This document shows, in pieces, positions 47,601 through 59,600 of a stretch of 64,000 nucleotides of DNA (positions are counted from its first letter, which is position 1; every line of letters starts with the position of its first letter). The position numbers and the translations under genes were made by a program. Under the pieces are notes generated by a model. That model worked only from the letters and a program-made list of their open reading frames with translations. It was not told the DNA's origin and did not search any database. This stretch comes from Patiria pectinifera (lineage: Eukaryota; Echinodermata; Asteroidea; Valvatida; Asterinidae), in contig CM057145.1 in NCBI GenBank assembly GCA_029964075.1, positions 2,108,001 to 2,172,000 on the forward strand. Reading direction: 5' to 3'.

Positions 47601-50600
47601 CGGCGATGATGCAAACACATGTACTTAGGTAAATTGTTTAACATTATGCCGATAGTATAGAACCTACTCCCAGTGGTATGATCGAAATCGGGTCCGGTAT
47701 TGGCTGTGTCAGTAGCTCCACGCTCTAAATACCAGTGTTTGTCATCTTCGTCAGACCTCACCCATCCACACAACGATCCTTCTTCAAAAGTGCAGTTGAA
47801 ATTTGTATCCTCTGTGAATAAATTAACAAAATGTTATCATGAGACTCGGGCTCGACATCGGTATTCTTGAGAGGTCAAAGAAAGGGATTGTTTTCACTCT
47901 TGACTTATCGTTTTGTCATGCCGCGCTACTCCAGCACGCCGGGGTTTACTTTTAATTTACAGTGTGTGCGCGATAATTCCATTCTTTATCAGATATTTAT
48001 AACCGAGTAATGAAGTATGTCATGGATTGATTCCCAACAAGCACTTGATATTTAACTTCAAAAAATTACTCCGCGTAGGGCTAGACAATTCTGAAACAAA
48101 AACCGGTTGTTTACATCGGACGTGGTAGACAGGTATTGACATACACATAAGTTTTTCAAGTCGTATCTATTCATTGTATCGTACACGTTCTGGGTATACA
48201 TTGCGAGTAACCTCCACTAGAAACTTCTGAAAGAAAACAGTCAATCTAACTGTAAACTGGCCAGCCCTCTGATCTATCTCAATCCTTTGTCCAAACAGTG
48301 GCTTTATAATCCCTAATACTTTGTGTAATAAAGCCGCATGTGCTGTCACGCAGCTGATATTGACAAATGCAGGGGATTAGCAGCAGTATCTGATAACAGG
48401 TGCCAGTTTGTTGACACCGGGATTTACAAGATAAGAGTGTACCGCTAGAAGTTCGATATACTTTCCGATTTTACAGGTCCTTACTCGGAAAGCTGCTTGA
48501 AGCACTTACAACTGATGAATATCAAATACACACAACACCAATACACAAAATGTACAGTAATGCACCGAAACAAAATAAAAGGGGAGTCAGGTTGGCATAG
48601 CGGTACTTTCCTCGCCTTCCACCGCTGTGACCTGGGTTCGAATCCCACCTGGGCCAATATGTGAATATTCTTCTGGGCTTTTCCTCCCACCTCTAAAACT
48701 GTTATTTCTTCTCATTGTCTTCTCTCCACAGGTTTCTTCAGGCTTGCGAGCTACAGTGCCTAGGGCACTTTTGAGGAATCCTTGGTTTCATTACCAGAAA
48801 TGATTAATAATAATAATAATAAAAAAGGAAATACTCCGACATCAGACAGTATTGTTTATTGAATTATATGAAAGTAAACGAAATGTATCAAAACAACATC
48901 TTTCACACCCATCAAAGTGTCTCGTGAAAAATTTAACATCAAATTATACTTACTTTCACACAAACCCCTCTGTAAAGATACATCATCCAATGCTATGTCT
49001 CCATTGCGATTTTCGAATGGTACACCTCGGAAGTAAAACCTGATATTCGAGTTGACATCTCTGATGTCGACCAGCCCATGAAGCCATCCCCTCTTTCCTG
49101 TCTGCGGCCCACTCGCGCTGAAAACCTTTACGCTGCCTCCAGTATTGCTAGAGCCGCCAGTGGCGTTATAAGAATACACCTCCAGCGTGCCTTAAAAAAA
49201 AAACGGTGGTAAAACTGATTCATTCTCACTGAGTCATCATTGTTATATTGAAATAAGTTTTTCCTAGTTATTTAAAAACGTGTTTCAATCACACTCCATG
49301 GAAAGACACTTTAATTTCGATCCAGATTCCATTGCCAATTTCGATTTTGTATTTTACCCCTATACCTAGTTCATAATAATTAGGTCTTATTCTTGACCGA
49401 TTGAGGGCGCTGTAACGACCCCATTGCTAGGGTACAAACACTGGAAACACCTTGTTCATTACAGAGGTTCAGCACGTTCTGAGAGGTATTAAACACTCCT
49501 TTTTAAGACCGGTCGTGTTCTGGATGCTAATAATTACCTGAGCCGAGTGTAATTATCATCATCTAGAATCCAACTGGTCTTTAATACCGACCAAGCACGT
49601 ATCTATTCCCGTTCACAAATACCGTTTCGGTCAAACATTGCAATGGTGGAGTGGTGTGCCACATTTTAAGAATTAAGATCGTCTTATCTGGAGACTTGCA
49701 TCGAATTGTAAATTTGAAGAAAAAAAATCACCGAAGGCGTGTCTCCTCCCCCCAACCCGCTCAGAAATTTGCGAAGGCAAAAATCACACTACAACAAAAA
49801 GAAAAAAAGAAAAGCTGTAGATCTATTATCTGAAAAGATGACATATCAGGCCGCCTTTTATAAATAGGTCCCCAATAAGTGTCAAATTGAAACCCAGTTT
49901 ATAATTACCGTGCAACGTGTGTTCAGGTGATATTCATTAAATTGTAATAAATTGTAATAAATGAATGGTATCAGGGTACCTATATAATGTCCATACATGT
50001 TGTACCAGAAACTAAGGCAAAGGTCCAGGCCATTCTCCTCGTTTACCTCCACCACAGGACTTTCAAATATGGGCGTGTACATGTTCTGACTGGGAGAGAA
50101 GTATATGTACCTTCCCGTGTTATCTGTAGCAGGAAGAAAGCAAAACACTTATTTAAAAGAAACATGCAGTGGAAATTCAGCTCATCTTGTTTTCATGCAT
50201 ATTACTATGTGTTACAACGAGATCAATACTTGTTTTCATTGGAAGTGACAAGAAAGTGGTAATTTTTCATTTATTAGCAAAACCTTTCATCAATGCATGC
50301 AAGAGGGCACTGTTTTGCTTTTGTCACACACAAGGTATATCCTTGTCAACATTGTATATGAACAGTACAAAAAATAAGTCCTTTCATTACCCACAAAAAA
50401 AAGAGATTTGAAGAAAATTGGCCACTTTTTTGTCCAAACGAGCTGTTTAGCATGATAAACAAATTAAAAGTGGAACTTACTCAAAGAAAATGAGGAAAAG
50501 TTTGATATATAATTGTACACAAGGCTATATGTATGGGACACTATTGTGCTGGCTTGAATGACATCCCGCTTTTGCTTATGAATATGGAAACTTTCATTAG

Positions 50601-53600
50601 CATAAAGGCTAAAATGTTGAAATTTCTCCCTTTTACTGCTACAAAAGAGGTGGGAAGTCATAGTTACATGGCAAGAAAGCTGTTTTAAATGTATTGAAGT
50701 CATAAAAATCCTATTACATGTTTCCTTTTTATCGCTCAAGCAGAACCTTTTTTTCGCGACAGAGGGCGCTGTTTTAATAGAGCAATGCTAGCGCGCGATA
50801 ATGGTGAATGCACTCTTGTGTGCGCGAGTAATGCGTGTAGTAAAAGCATAGGCAGCGCTTAGGCCCCGCCTTGCGCGTACATTCATTGGGCAAATGAGTC
50901 ACTGCTCGGTGACGTACAGCGCGCGCGCAGGCGCGCACGGGTCGTTGGCTGGCCCGTGAGGCTATAAAAGGCGAGAGCAAAGCGAGTTTAGACGTTTTGT
51001 TTTGCATGGCCAGGTCCTGATGGTAAGGATCATAATCAATCATGTGAAGGGTTGAAGGCATGTCACCTAGCTTAGCGTGACTGGGCCAGAGTCTTGAGTA
51101 GTGCGTGTGTCGCTCGGGAGCTTGGTGGGTCGGTAGAGTCCTTATAGGAGCTTACAGTCGATGAGGGTAGATCGCTTATCTTGCAGCGGTAGTTGCGAGG
51201 GGCGTAGCCCTAAGACTTATTTAGGTTCCCGTGCTGGCACTGGATGCACACAAATAATTGTGGGGCTCACTGCTCTAAGTCAACGTCCAGTCACATCATA
51301 TAGCTCTCCTTTCAATCCACATAGGGAGGTTCTTATCATTACGTTTGTATCTCATAAGTTCGTTGCACCCTTGTGCTCATGTTTAAATTATAGAGCGCCC
51401 TCTATCTTTGTGATTACAGAGGGTGTGAATAAAACAGTGGTCATTCTTTCTTTAGTAAATGAAACTGGTGTCACAAAGCTGTTCATGGGTTGTCTCTCTC
51501 AGTTACGTCATTAAGCATTAGGCCAATCAGAGTAGGGCAAACTGCCCGGTCACACACACAAATAAACAATCAGCTATCCGGCCGGGACGGTATATTTCCA
51601 TCCCAACGGAATCGTCTCTAGCCGCTCAGGGACTTTCCGGTACGTGCCGTCCGCGCCACGCCTGCGGAGAGGGCGCCCTCTTTCGAGCACCGCTCCAGCC
51701 GAAGGGCGTGACGTCACAATATTGCCCCAGACACATGGTAGGCACGCCCGAGGTCATCTATCACTAGAACCTAGTTTGGACCAAGGTGCATCCACCAGAG
51801 GGGGTGTCACTTGCCGGGCCCTAGTGACTGGCTTAAAATTGGCGGGAATACAGTATACAAATTGCCCCGGTTTATTATGGTTTGCCATGGATCGCCCCTG
51901 CTGACAAAATGAAAGAGTCTTGAACTTCACGTGGCAATTTTGTGTTTATGGCTATTTGGGGTCTGAAGGATACCATAAATGAATGGACTGTTTGTGAACA
52001 GTTTGTGACTTTTGTGGTGGGAGATTTTCGATCGAGGAGCGCGCAATCATTCTTAATCTCCGGACAGTCGGAAAGTTAACTTAATAGGATTTTACACAGC
52101 CTTGTGCCTCTCCTTCGCGTACCAAATATACAGCAACGTCTGGACCCAAGACTAGTTGTGGGGTCCTTTCATAAAATGGTTAACACATACCTCCTAAAGT
52201 GTGATCAACATCAGGCCCAGTCGAGGATGTCCTTGTGCGGGCCCTGTCCATGATCCAGTTATCGCCGTCACCCTCACCTTGGGTCCAGCCGCAATACCCG
52301 TCCTCAAAGGTACAGTTGAATGCTTGGTTGCCTTTTAGACAATGGAAAGGTAATAAAGTATATTGTTATACCTCTGTCTTGAATACTGTATTTTCGTTGG
52401 CCTAGACCGATCACGTGGTAAGTTTATAAACAGTTATGGCACACTCCCTGTGAGATATCAATATCCCACATGGAGTGGGCTAATGACTTCGTCCCTACGG
52501 TACGGTGTGAAACAATTTTCACCATGTTTTCACACATGAGTGGAAGCAGCGAACTAGCAGACGATCGGCTGTTTCGAGCACGCGACATGCATGTGAGTTG
52601 GCGTTTGATTGCTGCGTTTACTGCTGTTGAATTCGTGATTTTTACATAAAAATCCAAAGAATCCAAGACCGAGGTATAACAAAAAAATTGTTGACCGCTG
52701 TGATGTGGAATATGACGTTTTAACCCTAAAGGGCCGGGGGGGGGGGCCGAATCCGCCCCCCCTCAACATTTTCCGTGATAGCCTCTAAAAAAATTTTTTT
52801 TGCGAACCGAGCTGTTATGACTCTTTAGCCTCGAGCTCTGCGCATCTTTTGATTCCAAAAACATAAAAATCGGACCACGGGTTGCCGCGTAGCGAAAAAT
52901 TTTCCGGCGCTACGCGCCGTGAAAACTGAATTTTCGCATATACGTCGTGTACACAGAGCAGAATTGCCTTTCGTACATATGAATAATTATTTAGCCATAA
53001 CTCCAAAACCCTTTGACCTATAGTCATGAAATTTCTTCGGTATATTTAGGAAGAGTTGCTCTATGCATGTGCCGAGTTTCAAAATTTTTCGTCACTCGAT
53101 GGCCGAGATCTTAGGGGGGGGGGGGGCGGAATCCACCCCCCCCCGGCTGAGAGATGGTCAAAATAACCCGGCCCCTTTAGGGTTAAGCACCCTCGGGGTG
53201 CTATGCGCCCCTCGGTTGTTCAAAACGTCATATCCAACATCACAGCAGTCAACAATTGTTAATTCGTGCCTCAGTGCTTCACTACATGATATTAGTGCTC
53301 AAGGCGCTGTATTTAATATACACCTGCTAATTGGTCAGTTAAAACATTCAAAAGACACCCTCGGTCACGAGGGAATATATAGTATACAGCTTGATGCCAT
53401 ATCAGCGGAAAGTAGCAGCAAAAACAAACACAATCGCAATAGCCACCTCGGCCCGCAAAGGTAACAATTTACTCTGGCGGGGGTAAAGCTAGTCTTGGCC
53501 CAAGACGGTAGTGATCGATAGTGAATGGTTTATAGTTCAAATATTATAGTTGGAAATAGTTCAAACGGTCGTAAACATACGGGCTTTATACATGTACGCA

Positions 53601-56600
53601 CGGTGACGGTGACCAAGCATCATATCGCTTTCCTACGGAACCAGTCGGCGAACGGGAAATGACCACGCCCACATTGCTACGAAATGACCAAGGCGTTAGT
53701 AAGAGAACGTAAAAAACAAAAATCAATCATGAAAGGGCGCTACAAAATTGCAACTATCGCTCTTGATCACTGACATATTGGGCCAAGACTAGGGTAAAGC
53801 CAGTGGCGTATCCTGAATATCGGGTAACTGTGTTACACGGGTTCGTTTTCACAGTGCTCCGTTTGTTAAAAGGGAACAAGTGAGGGCGCCCTAACCACTA
53901 TTATATTATAACCTACAGACATCTTCCCGTTGATACTGCAGCGGAGGTACATCCGAAGAATCGCTAGAAAAGTGTGTATTTTAACCTCTCTTAGTTAATT
54001 GTTGAACCATTTTTTTGTAATGGCTGTAACCATCCTAAGGCCATGGCGTGGAGTTCTGACTAGGGTATAAGGTACATGTTTTTTTGTGTACAAAATACCA
54101 TGTGGGGAAAAACATGACTTCTTTTGCATAGTTGGCATTTTCTCGGCAACCCAAAGTGCTATTTTGGTGATTTTTGCTGTATTTGAAAGAAAAAGCTCTT
54201 AGCTATAATCTGATACCCAAAACCTAAAAGTCCATTAATTTCTTTTTTAACCCTGCGCAGAGTGACCTGCTACCCTTTGGGCCCCAGGTAACCGAATAAA
54301 AAAAAAATTGAGGGCCAATAACGTTCACCTCCTATCTAATCCTCATTCAACCCTTGCCAACTCAGCTGGTTTAATGAACTTTGCAGCCTGGGCTACGCCA
54401 AGGCCGTGTCAACAAACTTTCGACCAGGCATCCTGCCAAGTCTCATTGAAAATCAACAAAGATCTGTAACTTGACACAGTCATCTCCCTTCATAACTGCA
54501 TACCACAGCCGCCTGTCAATTATCATTCCAGCGCATAGTCTGGCAACTGTCTGGACACTGTCTGGCACGTGACTTTTTGTTGTATTGCTATGAATAGGGT
54601 CTTGCGTAGTGCGGGAAAGTACCTGCTGCCCAGAGGACAGCAGTTGACGAGTTGTTGTAAAGTTTTTTGTAAACGCTGCGCAGGGTTAAAGGCAATTGTT
54701 TTAGCGTTGTATTTTTTTGGGATCACCCTGTACATATAAAGTTGACTAACATAAGGGGTGATAATAACGCTGCCTACAGATGTCCTCGTTTTATTTTTCT
54801 TTAAATTTGATTAAACTTACCTTGTGGACATAGACCCGGGATAATGCTTACATCGTCGATTCCTATTTCCGAAGAAGAAATTCTACCAACACGACCGACA
54901 AGTCCAACATGGAAGTTTTCGGTTTGGTTGACGATATCAACCATTGCTTGCAGCCAAACGTCCTGACTAGCTTGCTGTTTATATATGCGATAGATGGATG
55001 TACCCAGAGGCTCGGTCAGGTTTGTTGTCACAACCACCTCCAATTCCTCTGAAAAGGAAAGCAGGATTTCGAGATAATAATGCTAAAGTTCAACACAAGA
55101 TGACGATGTACTTGAGTATTTTGGGGTGTAGTATATCTCACTTGATTAATAACAACTGCTACTTCATATTTGTTTGGCCCAGTTGCGGTGACGGAGTGAT
55201 TAGTTGTATCTGCTGTGTGCTTTCTACAAACAAGGGGGTTGTTAATGTAAACAAAATCTTTACATTGCTACGGCTGGTCTGCACATGCTATTTACATGGT
55301 TCCATGACGAACTTGTAAAATATAAATGCTTTGACCCCCAAATATCAGAATAATAACAAAAACAAACAGGCAAAACAAACTGTTTAATAGTACTGTTTTG
55401 CAGCGAGGAATACAATGAACATATGGACACCTGCGATACATCTTCAAATCGTACAACTAAATGCGAAACCAGGTTCTTTCCAGGCCCTGATGTCGCAAAT
55501 AGGATATTTTTGTTCAACGATTTGATCTCATTCTCAACTCGAACTAATGTCAAAACGCTCAACAAGATTTCTTGTGCAGAAGTAGTCCTGGTCCCTACTT
55601 CGTGGCTCTGCAGTACCGTTGGCGAACAATCCCTGCTTACTGTAGCAGAACATTCCGTGCTAATGGTAAGCGTATTTCACCGATTAGCAAGAACTGTTGG
55701 CTTGTGCGCATGCGTACAACCTGTAACTAAAGATTCAGAGCTCACATGGTTAGGCAAAAACAAAAATATTCGGTCTCTGGTCAGACCAAAGTTCAAGAAT
55801 TGACGCGGCCACGCGGTATTTGTTTTTTCTTTTTTTTTCTTTTCTTCAAGCTTAGATTGTACAGACAAGGTGGGGTACTATTTTGCTTTTTTGGTGTCCT
55901 CATGTACATTGGTGTCCTCCATAATTTGCCTTGGTGCTTTCGATCATTTGCCTCGGTACAATTTCCCATTCCTTGGTGCTCTTTAGTAAAAAAAAAATTG
56001 AGGAGGTGCGGTAATAGAGGGCACTGTTGGAGCTACCGTGGAACATTTTGGGAAAAAAAAGATCGACGCGCATGATTAAAATCGACGCGCGCGCTGACCA
56101 GAGACCGACTTATTATTATTTTTTTTTGGCCTTAGCACTGATTTTTTTCCCTGCTAGCGCCGTTAGCACAGAATGGAGATCGTAAGCGCGATGTTATGTG
56201 GTTAGCAAAGCCATGACATATGGCCCCGGTTGGGCTGGTCAACACGACAAATCCAACGAGCTTCGAATGAAACCAGTCGAAATATTGTTAGCCATTACTC
56301 TCGCGCTGTCGCGCGGGCCTGCTCATTGGTCAAACTAAACGTGGGTTTCATCCATTCTGATATTCATTCATTACCTATATTTATCCCAAACATGTTGTAC
56401 CAAAAGCTGAAGCACAATGATCCGTCTTGGCTGTCAGATGAGTTGACAAGTGGACTGAGAAGCACAGCATATTGATAAGAGGAGAGTCCTGGCCCCTGGA
56501 GAAAGTAGTAACGGCCAGTTGCATCTATAACAAGAACATGTCTTAAATGAATGTGGAAAATGGGCACATTGTGATTCCAAGTACAATTCACTCAACGCAG

Positions 56601-59600
56601 TGGATCGAATTGTTACTCGAGTTTCCGCTGGACTTTTCTCTTCTTGTTTGGGGGTTTTGATTTTAAATTAGAGTAATCTTCTCTTCGAAGAGGCGCGTGT
56701 GGCCTTGCAGTGGAGCATTGGATTCATGATCATGAGATTTTGGGTTCGAGCCCCACCGTGGCCATGCATGTTGTGCCCTTGAGTGAGGCGCATTACCTCA
56801 ATTACTCCTCTCAACCCATGTCATGTATGGGTACCGGCATTATTCAATGCTGGAACGGTAACAGACTCGCTGTGGAGGAGGTTTGGCGATCCCCCACAGC
56901 AGCATTTCATGGGCTCGAGTCTGGCCCAAGCGCTTCGAGAGAAAGAGATGGGCAGTCAGTTTCTGTGAACAGGTTCAACCCCCCCCCCCTTTCTCTCAAA
57001 ACCGTCTGGACTATAGTCTCATAACTTACAAGTACATAGCCTCATTTTATCAAAATGTTGGCTAGGGCAATGGGGCTGATCGAGCTGTTTGTCTTCTCAC
57101 CTCCTCTGGTGTGGTCAATAACTGGTCCAAGGGCGATCACAGTCGGTCCTTGCTCCAGAAGCCAATTGAAATCATCGAACTCCGACTGGACCCACCCACA
57201 GGAGCCTTCTTCAAATGTGCAGTTGAAACCCAAGTCCGGAACTAAAAATGAAATGTCGGACGAATTTTTAATTCGGTAACTTTTGCTTAGGCCTATCTGA
57301 TAGTAAAATAGCTAATATTTGTTTTGATATAGTACTTGGGTGAAGAGTTGCAAGGAACTGTAGCTCATTTGTGTTTGACTTGACTTGAGACAGACTTGTG
57401 AGATCATTACTTGACCCCTTTCCATACATTTCATACTTGTTGCCTGAACAAAATGTGTTATCACAATACAGGGTGACCAAATTTAAAAAATGCAAGTCAA
57501 AAACATGTGCCTTAAAAAAAGGGGTCCGTGGATTGTTATGTTTTGGGAATCAGGTTCAAGCTGAGAACTTGTTCTATTAAACACTGCAATAATCATGAAA
57601 ATAGCACTTGGGTTGCTGAGAAAATGCCAATAATGTACAAGTACTCATCAACACAACTATCCTTTAGAAACTTGGCGTTTGTGTAGTATTCTTGTGATAT
57701 TCGTGCGAGATCGACTTGCGGCGTCCACTTTTGCGACCGAAAAGTCGGGCTGTTCGTGCTAGTTGTGAATCAAGCCGGATGGGTTCGCCCTTTGCGGAAA
57801 TCTCATTTTGTGCATTGGTGATTGGTCACCGCTCTTGTGTAATAATAGACAAACACAACGTGTAGGGTATATAGAATGACAGCGACCACGAACACGTATT
57901 ATCCTTCGTCGTGTCCGATGTTCATTTGCCCTCGACGAGCGTTCAATCCATAGATATAGAATAAAAAGACCAGTGGAGTGCTCAGCCTCGTGGTTAAGGA
58001 CACCGATTCGTGGTCTATGGGTAAAGCTGCAAGTTGTGGGGTTCGAGTCCTCGCGGGGTCGTGGACTTTGTCACTCATTGCTTCTCTCCACCAAGGAGTA
58101 AATGGGTACCTGTGAGGGCAGAGATGGTTATTGTGATTGAATTAGCTTCCTTGCGCCTAACAGGCTGCATCGAGCTGTATACTCCCCAGGGAGCTGAGAT
58201 GAACGTAAGACATTACGTTGGTCTCCCTTCAACCAGATGTTAGAAATAGGATAGTAAACAATCCAAAACATGACATTTTGGGATATTTCAGAACGCAGTG
58301 CCCCTCTAACGCGCGAGCGTCATGTGACCGTCTACTTGCGCGTTCATTTGACCTCGATGAGCGTTCAATCCGTAGATTTAGAATGAAAAGACTAGATCGG
58401 CAACGCGTGCATACGCGCCATAGAGTGTATCCGGTTCGTAAGTGTGACGTCATCTCAACTTAATGTACATGGTGTAGCATGGCACCAATGGAACCGGAAG
58501 TTAACGCAACTTGAGTGTTTATCCAATGGGCGCTCGTAATCAGTGGTGCGTGCGCGTGTATGACGAAGTCACTTACGAACCGGATACACCATAGATATAG
58601 AATAAAAAGACTAGATCGGCAGCGCGTCCACACGCGCCCATTCACTGTGCGATAAATCCTCGCCATTTTTGTTGTCCCTCGTGGACGCGCAACAAATTAA
58701 CGTAAAGTAAGGGAGCTAAATGTATCTTTCCTCCAGCACGTGACCAAGCTCAACGCGCGCGAAGCCAGAAATGCGCACCGAGTATTTACGCGATGCGCCC
58801 ACGCGTTAGCAATAAAGGTGCACTGTGCGCGTGAACGGCGTTGCATTCGTCACGTTTAGCGCGCATTATCTGTATTTTTCCTCCAGCACGTGACCCTTCA
58901 TGCAAGTCCGCGCGCCTGGACGCGCTGCCGATCTAGTCTTTTTATTCTATATCTTTGGTACACACACATTTCCCATAGATATGGAATAAAAAGACTAGAT
59001 CGGCGCAACTTTTTTCCCGTAGGTTTGTATGGAAAGACATAATTTTATTTTTATTTTTATTTCCCGTTTTAAAATGCTGGTGCGCGTTGCTTAACAAAAA
59101 CTTGCATCCATCTGTCTGAGTATACTTTTCTTCATCAACAAACAGAACAATGATCATTTTGAACGTCTTATTTCCGTAGTTGTTGCGCTGTCCTTTAATT
59201 TAAATTCACGGTAGCTTCACGGGACAACACTCAGACATTTTTTTCTCCATTGTCCCTCCTCAGGGGGTATGACATACGCCGTAATCAGATGCAGATGCCC
59301 TCCCCAACCCTTTATAACTTAATACCAACAAAATTTGAACAAATAAATTTGTGTTGTTTCGCTCTGGACCTCTTGTGGCATATCCAGCATCTGAAAATCT
59401 TCAAGAAGGCGCAAGAATCTTACAATGTTATACAAAATGGGTACTAAAAGTAGAGCACAATGTAAATAAACGTGAGGGATTAATTAGGTTATTCAGAAGT
59501 CCGGTACATTACGGGAGTGTAATTTAATTTCATTCTTAAAACGGTTTTCAGGGACAATATTATTGTCATTAAAAGTTAGACATTTATAATGCAATCCAAG

